The position numbers were made by a program, and so were the translations under genes. A DNA stretch of 41,867 bases, taken from the NCBI GenBank assembly GCA_013289085.1, contig JABDAR010000011.1, positions 1 through 41,867 of the forward strand, given 5' to 3'. This DNA comes from Gammaproteobacteria bacterium (GTDB taxonomy: Bacteria; Pseudomonadota; Gammaproteobacteria; JABCZS01). The number at the start of each line of letters is the position of its first letter. Position 1 is the stretch's first letter. Below are positions 28,525 through 37,756 of this stretch, piece by piece. The notes beneath the pieces were generated by a model. That model was not told the DNA's origin and ran no database searches. It was given only the letters and a program-made list of their open reading frames with translations.

Positions 28525-28550
28525 CAGTTGCAGCTATTCGGCTGCAACTG
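28525..28550 (-). terminator. Hairpin over the rplQ stop codon, possible operon end
   Basis: A perfect 10-bp stem (cagttgcagc and gctgcaactg) with a 6-base loop. The rplQ stop codon (28534-28536) lies within it. There is no T-tract after it, so it is not a strong intrinsic terminator; it may protect the 3' end of the long ribosomal-protein transcript or aid factor-dependent termination. Confidence 0.5.
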
Positions 28551-28911
28551 CTTCTGAACGATCTACAAGTTCAACATACGCCATAGGAGCGCTGTCGCCG
28601 GCGCGAAAACCACATTTGAGCACACGTGTATAACCACCAGGTCTTGTAGAATGATTGGGTGCAACAGTATTAAATAATTTTCTAACTGCTTCTATGCTGC
28701 GTAATCGAGAAAACGCTAAACGACGATTCGCAACTGAATCATTTTTTGCAAGTGTAATTAAAGGCTCAATCACTCGACGCAATTCTTTTGCCTTAGGCAC
28801 AGTAGTGCGAATAAGTTCATGCTCAATCAATGAAGCAGCCATATTGCGAAACATCGCTTTACGATGAGAGCTGGTGCGATTGAGTTTCCTGCCGGCTTTA
28901 CGATGACGCAT
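28534..28911 (-). CDS. rplQ: 50S ribosomal protein L17
   Basis: Last gene of the alpha operon. The 125-residue protein has the usual gammaproteobacterial sequence, [20 protein letters not shown] through [20 protein letters not shown]. It lies 15 bases after rpoA. Its 3' end is part of a hairpin. Confidence 0.98.
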   Translation of the reverse strand: MRHRKAGRKLNRTSSHRKAMFRNMAASLIEHELIRTTVPKAKELRRVIEPLITLAKNDSVANRRLAFSRLRSIEAVRKLFNTVAPNHSTRPGGYTRVLKCGFRAGDSAPMAYVELVDRSEAVAAE

Positions 28912-28926
28912 GTTTCTATCCTCTCT

Positions 28927-29925
28927 TTATTCTTTATCACTACCTTGCAACATCTTTGGCGGCCAGCCTTCTATCTTCATTCCTAAAGATAAGCCACGAG
29001 AGTGCAATACCTCTTTAATTTCTGTTAATGATTTTTTACCTAAATTAGGTGTTTTTAACAATTCAACTTCACTACGCTGAATTAAATCACCAATGTAAAA
29101 AATATTTTCCGCTTTCAAGCAATTGGCAGAACGTACAGTCAATTCTAAATCATCCACTGAACGTAATAATAACGGATCAATTTCTGCTTCTTTCTTTTTT
29201 GCCTTAGGTGTTTGTTCAGCTTCTAGGCCTACAAAAATAGAAAGTTGATCACGCAAGATCGTTGCAGCGCGACGAATCGCTTCCTCTGGATCGATCGCGC
29301 CATTTGTTTCTAATTCTATAATTAATTTATCCAAGTCCGTACGTTGCTCAACACGCGCACTTTCAACAATATAATTGACTTTCGAAACTGGAGTAAAGGT
29401 TGCGTCCAAACGCAGTAATCCGACCTCTTTACTACCTTCTTCATTATGCGCATTAATATGCGCAGCTTGATAACCACGACCCAAAGCAACTCTAATAGTC
29501 ATATTAATGCTAGCATTTTCACCTGTGATATGACAGATGACATAATCTGGGTTTACAATTTCAACATTTGGATCAGCTTGAATATCTGAGGCTTTCACCA
29601 GACCTTTACCAGTTTTACTAATTTTTAAGGTAACTTCGTCTTTATTATGCAGAATAATAGCAACGCCTTTTAAATTTAATAAAATTTCAATCACATCTTC
29701 TTGTACGCCTTCTATTGCACTGTACTCATGCAACACACCCTCAATGTACGCTTCAACTACAGCAGCTCCTGGCATAGATGATAATAAAATACGGCGTAAA
29801 GAGTTACCTAATGTATGACCAAAGCCACGTTCTAAGGGTTCAAGAGTAATTTTTGCACTATTTAATGCAGTATGTTCAACATCAACAATACGAGGCTTCA
29901 AGAAATCTGTGGCTAAATTTTGCAT
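28927..29925 (-). CDS. rpoA: DNA-directed RNA polymerase subunit alpha
   Basis: Assembles the core RNA polymerase through its N-terminal domain and contacts UP elements and activators through the C-terminal domain. The 332-residue protein has [20 protein letters not shown] in the assembly domain, a lysine-rich linker near residue 240 (PKAKKKEAE), and the C-terminal domain with [18 protein letters not shown] and [17 protein letters not shown]. It looks ordinary for gammaproteobacteria, in contrast to rpsD just upstream. Confidence 0.98.
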   Translation of the reverse strand: MQNLATDFLKPRIVDVEHTALNSAKITLEPLERGFGHTLGNSLRRILLSSMPGAAVVEAYIEGVLHEYSAIEGVQEDVIEILLNLKGVAIILHNKDEVTLKISKTGKGLVKASDIQADPNVEIVNPDYVICHITGENASINMTIRVALGRGYQAAHINAHNEEGSKEVGLLRLDATFTPVSKVNYIVESARVEQRTDLDKLIIELETNGAIDPEEAIRRAATILRDQLSIFVGLEAEQTPKAKKKEAEIDPLLLRSVDDLELTVRSANCLKAENIFYIGDLIQRSEVELLKTPNLGKKSLTEIKEVLHSRGLSLGMKIEGWPPKMLQGSDKE

Positions 29926-29946
29926 CTATGTGCTCCGGTTCAAATA

Positions 29947-30576
29947 TTACTTGGAATAAAGTTCAACAATAAGTTGCTCATTAATGTCGGCAGGTAATTC
30001 ATCACGCTCAGGTACGCGCTTAAATATGCCCTCTAATTTATCCTTATCCACAGCGATCCATTCAGCTTCTGCCCGATTAGCAAAAAATGCCAAGGCATCC
30101 TGCACGCGAAGCTGCGCTTTTGATTTAGCTTTAATCGCAACAACATCTCCTGGTTGTACGAAATACGCAGGAATATTCACAATACGACCATTGACTGTGA
30201 TCGAACGATGAGAAATAAGCTGTCTTGCTTCACGGCGTGAAACGCCAAAGCCCATACGGTAAACAACACTGTCTAAGCGTGCTTCTAACATTTGTAATAA
30301 GTTAACACCTGTAGCGCCTTTTTTCTGTGTCGCTTCTTGATAAAACTTACGAAACTGACGTTCAAAGATACCGTAAATACGGCGAACTTTTTGCTTCATC
30401 CGTAACATCACACCATAATCACTTAAACGTCCACGGCGTGCAGCATGTTGTCCCGGAGGCGCAGCATTACGCTTTTCTATTGGACATTTTGCTGTAAAGC
30501 ATTTGCTTCCTTTGAGAAATAATTTTTCCCCTTCCCGGCGGCACTGCCTACATTGTGGGCCACGAATATCAGCCAT
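29947..30576 (-). CDS. rpsD: 30S ribosomal protein S4, zinc-binding (four-cysteine) form
   Basis: Primary 16S rRNA binder that starts small-subunit assembly; in E. coli it represses the alpha operon. The 209-residue protein has a zinc-finger-like N-terminus with C9, C12, C26 and C31 ([18 protein letters not shown], then TAKC), the spacing of the Thermus-type S4. The S4 domain ([20 protein letters not shown] and following) and the ending [12 protein letters not shown] are normal. E. coli S4 lacks this zinc site. The gene sits with divergent rpsK and rpsM, suggesting retention of an old form or replacement by transfer. Confidence 0.97.
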   Translation of the reverse strand: MADIRGPQCRQCRREGEKLFLKGSKCFTAKCPIEKRNAAPPGQHAARRGRLSDYGVMLRMKQKVRRIYGIFERQFRKFYQEATQKKGATGVNLLQMLEARLDSVVYRMGFGVSRREARQLISHRSITVNGRIVNIPAYFVQPGDVVAIKAKSKAQLRVQDALAFFANRAEAEWIAVDKDKLEGIFKRVPERDELPADINEQLIVELYSK

Positions 30577-30617
30577 AAGATAAACACTCCAAATTTGATT
30601 TAGATATAAATTGTTCT

Positions 30618-30998
30618 TTAAACGCGACGCTCACCAGGTTCACGACAACCATTATGTGGAACAGGTGTCTTATCAGCCAGTTCAGTAATAACGAAAAAGT
30701 CATTTAAAGCACGTATTGCAGAATCACGTCCAACACCCGGGCCTTTAACAATCACGCTAATGGTTTTCAAACCATATTCTTGCGCTTTTTGTGCGGCTTT
30801 TTCTGCGGCCAATTTGGCTGCATAAGGTGTGCTTTTACGTGAACCTTTAAACCCACAGGCTCCGGCAGTTGACCAGGCCAATGTATCACCATGTCTATCG
30901 GTGATGGTAATAATAGTATTGTTAAATGAAGCCAGGATATGAGCCACGCCTTCCACTACACTTCGTTTTTTGCCTTTCTTTTGCTTTGCATCGGCCAT
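30618..30998 (-). CDS. rpsK: 30S ribosomal protein S11, divergent
   Basis: Platform protein of the small subunit near the mRNA exit region. The 126-residue protein keeps [39 protein letters not shown] and PHNGC. It departs from the near-universal pattern in two places: the usual KGPGPGRESAIRAL is [15 protein letters not shown] (Val89), and the usual NGCRPPKKRRV tail is [11 protein letters not shown]. Its ATG overlaps the rpsM stop by one base. It is followed by rpsD after about 40 bases. Confidence 0.96.
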   Translation of the reverse strand: MADAKQKKGKKRSVVEGVAHILASFNNTIITITDRHGDTLAWSTAGACGFKGSRKSTPYAAKLAAEKAAQKAQEYGLKTISVIVKGPGVGRDSAIRALNDFFVITELADKTPVPHNGCREPGERRV

Positions 30999-31381
30999 TA
31001 TGATTGTTCCTCTGATGATACACGCCCTGTTGTACTAACACGTTTCACTGTTTTTGAGTTATTGCGTGTATTTTGACCGCGTCTAGGCAGTTTTTGACGT
31101 GCGCGTAAACCACGATAACATTTAATTGCCATCAAACGTTGATTAGCCGCAATTAAAGTCCGTCTCTTATCACCGCCAGTTTCAATTTTTGAAATAACAG
31201 CACGTAAGGCCTTTTCTTGGTCAGCAGTAATCTCTGAACCTTTGGTCTCAGGATTAATGTCCAACTCTTTGCAAATACGCAAAGCAAGCGGACGTCCAAT
31301 ACCATAAATGGCAGTAAGGCCAATGGAAATATGTTTGTTCATGGGGATATTAACCCCTTCAATACGTAGCGCTACAGCCAT
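30998..31381 (-). CDS. rpsM: 30S ribosomal protein S13, divergent C-terminal tail
   Basis: Head protein of the small subunit that contacts the P-site tRNA through its tail and bridges to 23S rRNA. The 127-residue protein keeps [20 protein letters not shown] and YRGLR, but the usual RGQRTxTNARTRKGPRK tail is replaced by [15 protein letters not shown] and then an acidic, serine-rich end (SSEEQS). It also has an extended start ([13 protein letters not shown]). It is the first gene after an internal promoter. Other in-frame starts are less consistent with the family. Confidence 0.95.
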   Translation of the reverse strand: MAVALRIEGVNIPMNKHISIGLTAIYGIGRPLALRICKELDINPETKGSEITADQEKALRAVISKIETGGDKRRTLIAANQRLMAIKCYRGLRARQKLPRRGQNTRNNSKTVKRVSTTGRVSSEEQS

Positions 31382-31448
31382 AAATCACGACATCCCTAGA
31401 CTAAAAAAATTTATGTTTTACCAACACTTAGAGAATAATAAACAAAGT

Positions 31449-31477
31449 ATGGTACCGATTTTGACCCTTTAAGTCAA
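31449..31477 (-). promoter_or_regulatory. Alpha-operon promoter upstream of rpsM
   Basis: On the minus strand TTGACT (31472-31477) and TACCAT (31449-31454) are separated by exactly 17 bases, a good sigma-70 match. A transcript would start near 31441 and leave a leader of about 60 bases before rpsM. It lies in the 102-base gap between rpmJ and rpsM, the boundary of the spc and alpha operons. In E. coli S4 binds the alpha-operon leader; whether this leader folds the same way was not tested. Confidence 0.7.
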
Positions 31478-31483
31478 GTATTA

Positions 31484-31600
31484 CTAACCCTGACGCTGTT
31501 TATGTTTAGCGTCATCCTCACAAATCACCCGAATCACGCCCTTGCGTTTCACAATCCGGCAATAACGACAAAATTTCTTAACCGAAGCCCGTACTTTCAT
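31484..31600 (-). CDS. rpmJ: 50S ribosomal protein L36
   Basis: A 38-residue zinc-ribbon ribosomal protein. Read on the minus strand it is [19 protein letters not shown] and then [20 protein letters not shown]11, C14, C27 and H33 form the zinc site, so it is the zinc-binding form. The length equals that of E. coli L36. It lies 54 bases after secY and ends the spc operon; a promoter for the next operon follows. Confidence 0.97.
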   Translation of the reverse strand: MKVRASVKKFCRYCRIVKRKGVIRVICEDDAKHKQRQG

Positions 31601-31654
31601 GATGAGTCCCCATAAATAAGCAGTGTATTATAACCTGTGATTCTACCTTTTCAA

Positions 31655-32947
31655 CTATATTTTTCGTGGATTTGCTTTTTTCATCAACGAATCGTATTGA
31701 TATGACATTAAGTGCGTTTGAATTTGCTGCATAACGTCCATAATCACTACCACAATAATTAATAAAGAAGTACCACCAAAATAAAATGGTACATTCCAAG
31801 CTAAAATCATAAACTCAGGAATTAAACACACAAAAACAAGATACAAAGCGCCAATCAACGTCAAGCGTGTCATCACAGAATCAATGTATTTGCCTGTCTG
31901 CTCTCCCGGTCTTAAACCTGGAATAAAAGCACCCGCGCGTTTTAAGGTGTCAGCAGTATCTTGAGGGTTATAAACTAAAGCTGTATAAAAGAATGCGAAG
32001 AAAATAATCGCAACTACAAATAATAGAATATAGAGCGGTTGTCCAGGCGACAACAGTAAACTGACCTCAGACAACCAAGTAGGGCCTCCACCGCCAGCAA
32101 ATAATTGACTAATCGTGGCAGGAAACAAAATAATACTCGATGCAAAAATAGGCGGAATCACGCCTGCCATATTCACTTTCAATGGTAAATGACTGGTTTG
32201 TGCCGCATATACTTTTCGACCTTGTTGGCGTTTTGCATAATTAACTGTAATGCGTCGTTGCCCTTTTTCAAAAAAGATAACAAATGCTGTAATCGCCATC
32301 ACCGCTAAAACAAGTAAGAATAAAGTGAGTAAATGCAATTGACCTTCTCTAGCAAGCTCCATCACTCGTATACCCGCTGTCGGTAATCCTGCAACTATTC
32401 CTGCAAAAATAATGATAGAAATACCATTACCTATTCCTCTGTCGGTAATTTGTTCACCGAGCCACATCAAAAACATAGTCCCGGTCACCAAAGTCACCGC
32501 TACGACAAAATAAAATGCCGCACCACCGAATAAAGCAACGCCAGCACCTAATAAATATTTTGCAAACCCTAATGATTGAAAGGTTGCTAGTACCAGAGTG
32601 AAATAACGGGTGTATTGATTAATCTTTCTGCGTCCTGGATCACCTTGTTTTTTTATTTCAGCGAGTGCTGGTGAAACTACAGTCAACATTTGCATAATAA
32701 TAGATGCAGAAATATAAGGCATGATACCTAATGCAAACAAGGTAAAACGTGTTAACGCACCGCCGGAAAACATATTAAATAGATCAAGAATGTTGCCGCC
32801 TTGCTGGCTGAAAAAATCATGCAGACGTACTGGATCAATGCCAGGAACTGGAACATGTGCACCAATTCTAAAAACTAAAATTGCACCAAGAACAAAAAAT
32901 ATTTTCCGTCTCAGTGTAGACAGTGATGATTGTGCACTACTTTGCAT
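31655..32947 (-). CDS. secY: Protein translocase subunit SecY
   Basis: Channel-forming subunit of the SecYEG translocon. The 430-residue protein has about ten hydrophobic helices. The conserved plug/helix region [21 protein letters not shown], the ribosome/SecA-binding loops ([23 protein letters not shown] and [14 protein letters not shown]) and the basic C-terminus ([11 protein letters not shown]) are typical. It lies in the spc operon between rplO and rpmJ; no rpmD is present in the operon. Its partner SecG is at 9076-9414. Confidence 0.98.
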   Translation of the reverse strand: MQSSAQSSLSTLRRKIFFVLGAILVFRIGAHVPVPGIDPVRLHDFFSQQGGNILDLFNMFSGGALTRFTLFALGIMPYISASIIMQMLTVVSPALAEIKKQGDPGRRKINQYTRYFTLVLATFQSLGFAKYLLGAGVALFGGAAFYFVVAVTLVTGTMFLMWLGEQITDRGIGNGISIIIFAGIVAGLPTAGIRVMELAREGQLHLLTLFLLVLAVMAITAFVIFFEKGQRRITVNYAKRQQGRKVYAAQTSHLPLKVNMAGVIPPIFASSIILFPATISQLFAGGGGPTWLSEVSLLLSPGQPLYILLFVVAIIFFAFFYTALVYNPQDTADTLKRAGAFIPGLRPGEQTGKYIDSVMTRLTLIGALYLVFVCLIPEFMILAWNVPFYFGGTSLLIIVVVIMDVMQQIQTHLMSYQYDSLMKKANPRKI

Positions 32948-32968
32948 AATGAATTTTATTCCGCTGTG

Positions 32969-33400
32969 TTATTCTACTTGGCCGCCGACTTGTTCAATGG
33001 CAAGTTTTGCGCCTTTTGTCACGGCTAAGCCTTTTATGGTTACGGCTTTTTCAATTTTGCCAGATGCAAATATTTTTGCATGCTGGGTTATTTGTCTAAT
33101 CAGGCCTTTTTCTTTTAATAAAGCAAAAGTAATAATCTCTTCACCTAAACTCGCAATTTCAGTTAAAGTGACTTGTTCAGTCATGCGGCCTTTGTGTGAG
33201 GTAAAACCAAACTTTGGCAAACGGCGTTGAATAGGCATTTGACCGCCCTCAAAGCCTACTTTATGGTAACCACCAGAACGACTTTTTTGCCCCTTGTGAC
33301 CACGACCAGAAGTTTTTCCTAAACCAGAACCAATCCCGCGGCCAAGTCTTTTGCCTTTTTTGCGTGACCCTGGAGCGGGAGATAATGTGTGAAGACGCAT
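32969..33400 (-). CDS. rplO: 50S ribosomal protein L15
   Basis: Late-assembly large-subunit protein with the glycine-rich basic N-terminal half [19 protein letters not shown] and [20 protein letters not shown]. It has 143 residues. The ATG at 33400 has GAGGA eight bases upstream, in the short gap after rpsE; the longer frame reaching 33466 overlaps rpsE and is rejected. The usual upstream neighbour rpmD is missing. Confidence 0.97.
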   Translation of the reverse strand: MRLHTLSPAPGSRKKGKRLGRGIGSGLGKTSGRGHKGQKSRSGGYHKVGFEGGQMPIQRRLPKFGFTSHKGRMTEQVTLTEIASLGEEIITFALLKEKGLIRQITQHAKIFASGKIEKAVTIKGLAVTKGAKLAIEQVGGQVE

Positions 33401-33413
33401 ATTAAATTCCTCT

Positions 33414-33956
33414 TTATTCAGATGCAACAACTGTATCAAGCACCAAATGCTCACGCGCGATGCCACGTCTTTCCATTACTTGCGTAGGAGAAGACATTTT
33501 TCTTAGGGCCTTTAGTGTTGCCTTAATCACATTCACTGGATTGGTAGATCCAATACATTTTCCAAGTACGTTCTGAATGCCTACCACTTCAAATAGGGCG
33601 CGCATTGCGCCACCGGCAATAATACCTGTACCTTTTGAAGCAGGTAACATAATTACTTTTGAAGCGCCATGATTTGCAATGACTTCATGGAATAAGGTAT
33701 CACCATTTAATGGGATATAAACCATGCTGCGTCTTGCACTTTCCAAAGATTTCTGGATTGCTGCGGGCACTTCACGAGATTTACCTAAACCAATACCTAC
33801 ACGGCCCTTACCATCTCCGACAACAGTAATTGCAGAAAAACTAAAAATACGCCCGCCTTTTACAACTTGCGCAGTACGACGTACACTGACTAGTTTTTCT
33901 TGAATACCGTCGGTCTTTGTTGAAGCATCAAAACCTGTAGCTGTAGCATTTGCCAT
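33414..33956 (-). CDS. rpsE: 30S ribosomal protein S5
   Basis: Small-subunit protein at the mRNA entry/decoding region. It keeps [38 protein letters not shown] and [20 protein letters not shown]. The 180-residue protein is slightly longer than the E. coli form, with an extra N-terminal stretch. It is separated by only 13 bases from rplO; where most genomes carry rpmD there is nothing. It follows rplR by 22 bases. Confidence 0.98.
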   Translation of the reverse strand: MANATATGFDASTKTDGIQEKLVSVRRTAQVVKGGRIFSFSAITVVGDGKGRVGIGLGKSREVPAAIQKSLESARRSMVYIPLNGDTLFHEVIANHGASKVIMLPASKGTGIIAGGAMRALFEVVGIQNVLGKCIGSTNPVNVIKATLKALRKMSSPTQVMERRGIAREHLVLDTVVASE

Positions 33957-33978
33957 AACGAAATAATTCCTTAAAACT

Positions 33979-34341
33979 TTAGAAATCTAAACCTGATTCA
34001 CGCGCTTTTTCTGCTAATGCTTTTACGCGCCCATGATATTTGTGACCAGAACGATCAAATGCAACACGCTTAATTCCTGCAGCAATGGCAAGGCGTGCAA
34101 TTTCTGCACCCAATATACCAGCCGCATCTACGTTACCTGTGTATTTCACTTGTTTCGCAACAGTATCTACTAATGTAGAGCTGCTGACAATTACTCTATC
34201 ACTTATGTCTGCAACAATGATTTGTGCGTACATATGACGTGGCGTTTTATGCACACATAAACGCGGCACATCGAGACGACGATTTTTTGCACGAAATAGT
34301 CGTGCACGTCTTAATCTTGCAATTTTTTTGCTGGTTTTCAT
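33979..34341 (-). CDS. rplR: 50S ribosomal protein L18
   Basis: 5S rRNA-binding protein, 120 residues. The basic start [20 protein letters not shown] and the pattern [17 protein letters not shown] to [22 protein letters not shown] are typical of L18. It lies seven bases after rplF and upstream of rpsE. It works with L5 (rplE) on 5S rRNA. Confidence 0.98.
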   Translation of the reverse strand: MKTSKKIARLRRARLFRAKNRRLDVPRLCVHKTPRHMYAQIIVADISDRVIVSSSTLVDTVAKQVKYTGNVDAAGILGAEIARLAIAAGIKRVAFDRSGHKYHGRVKALAEKARESGLDF

Positions 34342-34348
34342 CGGCTTG

Positions 34349-34885
34349 CTACTTCTTCTTAGTTTCTTTCAAAATAATAGTTTCATCCGCATAACGTACG
34401 CCTTTACCTTTATAAGGTTCAGGCGGACGATAAGCACGAATATTAGCAGCAACTTGTCCGACTTGCTGCTTGTTAATACCCTTGATAATGATTTCGGTTT
34501 GCGAAGGCGTTTCTATCGTAATACCTTTAGGAATAATAAATTTAACAGGATGTGAAAATCCTAAACTTAAATTTAAAATATTACCTTGGACTGCAGCACG
34601 ATAACCTACACCAATCAATTGTAACTTCTTATCAAAGCCTTTGGTTACGCCGATCACATGATTGTTAAGCAAAGAACGTATTGTTCCGCATAACATGATC
34701 GCGTTTTTGTTGTTCGCATTCTCTTTAACAATAATCTGCCCTGCATCTACGGTCACAGTGACTTCTGCAGGTATAATTTGCGTTAAATTTCCTTGAGGCC
34801 CAGTCACGCTGACTTGATTAGCATCCTGAGCGATTTTCACTGAACTTGGTAATTCAATGATTTTATGTGCAATTCTATATGTCAT
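34349..34885 (-). CDS. rplF: 50S ribosomal protein L6
   Basis: Large-subunit protein near the GTPase-associated region, 178 residues. Its family motifs LIGVGYRAAVQGNILNLSLG, FSHPVKFIIPKGI and AYRPPEPYKGKGVRYADE are intact. The ATG at 34885 matches the family N-terminus (YRIAHKIIELP); an in-frame ATG 18 bases upstream is rejected because a GAGA-type SD lies between the two. Confidence 0.97.
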   Translation of the reverse strand: MTYRIAHKIIELPSSVKIAQDANQVSVTGPQGNLTQIIPAEVTVTVDAGQIIVKENANNKNAIMLCGTIRSLLNNHVIGVTKGFDKKLQLIGVGYRAAVQGNILNLSLGFSHPVKFIIPKGITIETPSQTEIIIKGINKQQVGQVAANIRAYRPPEPYKGKGVRYADETIILKETKKK

Positions 34886-34912
34886 AACTTTAATCTCATT
34901 CAAACAAAGCTA

Positions 34913-35308
34913 CTAAGCTACTATAAACAATACTTCCCCACCGTGACCTATTGCTCTTGCTTTGGCATCGGTCATTATGCCTTTCGCTGTGGAAACAATC
35001 GCGCAACCCAAACCTGAACGCACTTTAGGTAATTCATCTTTACCTCTGTATATACGTAATCCAGGACGGCTGACTCTTTTAATCATATCAATTACGCCTA
35101 CGCCTTCATGATATTTTAGAAAAATACGCATAAATTTATGGTTTTCTACCGTTTCAGGTTGAGAATCCACAATAAAACCTTCATGAATCAACACTTTCAC
35201 AATGGCTCTTTTAACTTTTGCATCAGGCACTAAAACGCTCTGATGTTTAGCTTGCTGCGCATTACGGATGCGTGTTAACAAATCAGATATAGGATCTTGT
35301 ATCGCCAT
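34913..35308 (-). CDS. rpsH: 30S ribosomal protein S8
   Basis: 16S rRNA-binding protein and, in E. coli, the translational repressor of the spc operon. The 131-residue protein has [18 protein letters not shown] and the ending [20 protein letters not shown], both normal. It sits 14 bases after rpsN and 27 bases before rplF. Confidence 0.98.
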   Translation of the reverse strand: MAIQDPISDLLTRIRNAQQAKHQSVLVPDAKVKRAIVKVLIHEGFIVDSQPETVENHKFMRIFLKYHEGVGVIDMIKRVSRPGLRIYRGKDELPKVRSGLGCAIVSTAKGIMTDAKARAIGHGGEVLFIVA

Positions 35309-35322
35309 TTATCTTACACCTT

Positions 35323-35625
35323 TTACCAACTAGACTTTTCTACACCAGGGACTTCGCCCCGCATTAATAATTCACGCAATTTAATGCGACTAATACCAAA
35401 TCGACTCATCACTGCTCTTGGACGTCCAGTAATAAGACAACGGTTACGTACCCTTGTCGGATTCGCATCACGTGGTAACTTTTGTAAGGCATCAAGTGCT
35501 GCCATTTTTTCATCATAACTTGCTGCGGTACGCGCAGCTTTTTTTAGCTCGGCATGTTTCTTAGCGTAACGTGCCACGAGCTCTTGGCGTTTTTTGTTAC
35601 GTGCAACAACTGATTTTTTTGCCAT
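35323..35625 (-). CDS. rpsN: 30S ribosomal protein S14, zinc-free form
   Basis: Head protein of the small subunit, 100 residues, with the long form lacking the CxxC zinc motif. The conserved ending [20 protein letters not shown] and [11 protein letters not shown] is present. It abuts rplE with a one-base gap. This zinc-free S14 contrasts with the zinc-binding S4 and L36 of the same cluster. Confidence 0.98.
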   Translation of the reverse strand: MAKKSVVARNKKRQELVARYAKKHAELKKAARTAASYDEKMAALDALQKLPRDANPTRVRNRCLITGRPRAVMSRFGISRIKLRELLMRGEVPGVEKSSW

Positions 35626-35626
35626 C

Positions 35627-36178
35627 TTATGACCTGTTTTCTTTAAAAGGAAAATTAAATGCTGCTAACAGTGCAAAGCCTTCTTCGTCTGTACGTGCAC
35701 TCGTAGTAATCGTAATATTAAAACCACGTGTTTTATCCACTTGATCTGAAGGAATTTCAGGGCAAATAGTTTGCTCTTTGACACCAAGATTAAAATTACC
35801 TTGACCATCAAATGCTTTCTTAGATATGCCACGAAAATCTCTAACACGAGGTAAATATATGCTAATCAAACGATCTAAAAATTCATACATTCTTTCTCTA
35901 CGTAAAGTGACCTTGCAACCAATTGGCCAATCTTCACGAATTTTAAAGCCTGCGATAGATTGACGTGTCATCGTAATGATTGGTTTTTGACCAGCAATAC
36001 GTGTCATATCTTCTACTGCAAAATTTAGAATTTTCTTATCTGCAGCGGCTTCACCTACGCCCATATTCAAAGTCACCTTTAATATTCTAGGGACTTGCAT
36101 TATTGATTCATACTCAAACTGTTTTGTGAGTTCAGGTACGATTTTATCTTTGTAAACTGCTTCCAAACGTGCTGCCAT
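35627..36178 (-). CDS. rplE: 50S ribosomal protein L5
   Basis: 5S rRNA-binding central protuberance protein that contacts the P-site tRNA. The 183-residue protein has [40 protein letters not shown] and the ending FNFPFK, with a short ENRS extension. It lies four bases after rplX. Confidence 0.98.
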   Translation of the reverse strand: MAARLEAVYKDKIVPELTKQFEYESIMQVPRILKVTLNMGVGEAAADKKILNFAVEDMTRIAGQKPIITMTRQSIAGFKIREDWPIGCKVTLRRERMYEFLDRLISIYLPRVRDFRGISKKAFDGQGNFNLGVKEQTICPEIPSDQVDKTRGFNITITTSARTDEEGFALLAAFNFPFKENRS

Positions 36179-36182
36179 TTAT

Positions 36183-36515
36183 TTAAACCTCAATGCGTTC
36201 ATTATCAGACTTAAAGACTCTTACTTTTTTGCCATCTTCCAAAATTTTATAACCCACTCTATCTGCTTTTTGGGTCAGAGGATTAAAAATTGCAACATTG
36301 GAAATATGTATAAAAGCTTCCTTTTCCACAACGCCACCCTGTTGCCCAAGCTGTGGGTTGGGGCGCACATGTTTTTTCATTAAATTCAGGCCTTCAACGC
36401 GTACACGTTGAGCCTCTTTGTCGATGGCAACTACTTTACCACGACGACCTTTATCTTTGCCTGCGATGAGAATGACTTCATCGCCAGTTTTAATTTTGTA
36501 TTTTTGTATTGCCAT
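36183..36515 (-). CDS. rplX: 50S ribosomal protein L24
   Basis: Early assembly-initiator protein of the large subunit, 110 residues, with the KOW motif at the N-terminus ([20 protein letters not shown]) and [20 protein letters not shown]. It directly follows rplN (no intervening base) and precedes rplE. Confidence 0.98.
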   Translation of the reverse strand: MAIQKYKIKTGDEVILIAGKDKGRRGKVVAIDKEAQRVRVEGLNLMKKHVRPNPQLGQQGGVVEKEAFIHISNVAIFNPLTQKADRVGYKILEDGKKVRVFKSDNERIEV

Positions 36516-36884
36516 TTATAATACTTCCGAAGCTAAAGAAATAATTTTCATAAACTTTTCACCACGTAAATCGCGTGTTACGGGTCCAAATATACGAGTA
36601 CCTAAAGGTTGTAATTGATTATTCAGCAGTACAACCGCATTGCTATCAAAACGAATCTTTGAACCATCAGGACGACGCACGCCCGCTTTAGTACGAACCA
36701 CAACCGCTTTCATCACATCGCCAGCTTTCACTTTACCGCGAGGAATCGCTTCTTTAATGGTCACCACAATCACATCGCCAATACCTGCGTAACGTCTTTT
36801 AGATCCACCCAATACTTTGATGCATTCTACTCTACGTGCGCCACTATTATCAGCAACTTCCATTTCCGTTTGCATTTGAATCAT
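36516..36884 (-). CDS. rplN: 50S ribosomal protein L14
   Basis: Large-subunit protein of bridge B8, 122 residues, the universal L14 length. It begins [40 protein letters not shown] and [11 protein letters not shown] are present. The ATG at 36884 is one base after the rpsQ stop; a longer frame to 36926 overlaps rpsQ and does not fit the family. Confidence 0.98.
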   Translation of the reverse strand: MIQMQTEMEVADNSGARRVECIKVLGGSKRRYAGIGDVIVVTIKEAIPRGKVKAGDVMKAVVVRTKAGVRRPDGSKIRFDSNAVVLLNNQLQPLGTRIFGPVTRDLRGEKFMKIISLASEVL

Positions 36885-36885
36885 T

Positions 36886-37155
36886 TTATTTACTTTCCTG
36901 TGCAGCAGTGATGACTTTATCAACAACCCAGCATTTTGTTTTTGAAATTGGGCGTGTATGAAGGATACGCACTAGATCACCCACTTTACAAATCTCAGCT
37001 TCATCGTGCGCATAAAACTTGGTATCACGACGTACATATTTACCATATAGAGGATGCGCTATTTTCTTTTGTAACAAAACAACAACTGTTTTGTTCATTT
37101 TATTACTGGTAACAACACCGGTAATTTCGCGTTGTTGTGTTACTTTTTCGCTCAT
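36886..37155 (-). CDS. rpsQ: 30S ribosomal protein S17
   Basis: Primary 16S rRNA-binding protein, 89 residues, with [39 protein letters not shown] and [12 protein letters not shown]. Its ATG overlaps the rpmC stop by four bases. It ends one base before the rplN start. Confidence 0.98.
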   Translation of the reverse strand: MSEKVTQQREITGVVTSNKMNKTVVVLLQKKIAHPLYGKYVRRDTKFYAHDEAEICKVGDLVRILHTRPISKTKCWVVDKVITAAQESK

Positions 37156-37340
37156 ACCCGCAGCCCCTTCTCAACTAAAATTGTTTTAATTCTTGCAATC
37201 AAGCGTCTAATACGTTTTTTCTCATGCGTCATTTTACTTGCAGCCTGCATACGTAAATTGAATTGTTCTTTACGCAAACTCACGAGTTCATCGGACAATT
37301 CTTTAACATTTTTCCCACGTAGGGTTTCTACTAATTTCAT
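37152..37340 (-). CDS. rpmC: 50S ribosomal protein L29
   Basis: Small helical protein near the peptide tunnel exit, 62 residues. [20 protein letters not shown] and [13 protein letters not shown] are the usual L29 pattern. Its ATG overlaps the rplP stop by one base and its stop overlaps rpsQ by four, typical of coupled translation. Confidence 0.97.
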   Translation of the reverse strand: MKLVETLRGKNVKELSDELVSLRKEQFNLRMQAASKMTHEKKRIRRLIARIKTILVEKGLRV

Positions 37341-37753
37341 TACATCACCGTTCTTTGAACAAATATGGTCTTAACGGGCAACTTCGCTGCTGCAAGTGCA
37401 AATGCATGCTGTGCAACATCTAGAGGCACACCTTGCATTTCATAAAGTACCGCTCCAGGTTGAACTAAAGCGACCCAATACTCTACATTACCCTTACCTT
37501 TACCTTGACGAACTTCTAAAGGTTTCTTAGTAATCGGCTTATCTGGGAAAACACGTACCCAAATCTTCCCACCCCGTTTAATTTCACGCGTCATTGCGCG
37601 TCTTGCTGCCTCAATTTGGCGAGCGGTAATTCTACCACGTTCTACGGTCTTTAAGCCATAGTCACCAAAACTCACTTTACTGCCTCGCAAAGCCAAGCCA
37701 CGGTTGCGGCCCTTCATCTGTTTGCGATATTTTGTACGCTTAGGTTGTAACAT
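37340..37753 (-). CDS. rplP: 50S ribosomal protein L16
   Basis: Large-subunit protein near the tRNA acceptor ends, 137 residues. [39 protein letters not shown] and [17 protein letters not shown] are typical. It lies three bases after rpsC and overlaps rpmC by one base. The arginine region modified in E. coli (near [12 protein letters not shown]) is present. Confidence 0.98.
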   Translation of the reverse strand: MLQPKRTKYRKQMKGRNRGLALRGSKVSFGDYGLKTVERGRITARQIEAARRAMTREIKRGGKIWVRVFPDKPITKKPLEVRQGKGKGNVEYWVALVQPGAVLYEMQGVPLDVAQHAFALAAAKLPVKTIFVQRTVM

Positions 37754-37756
37754 GGC

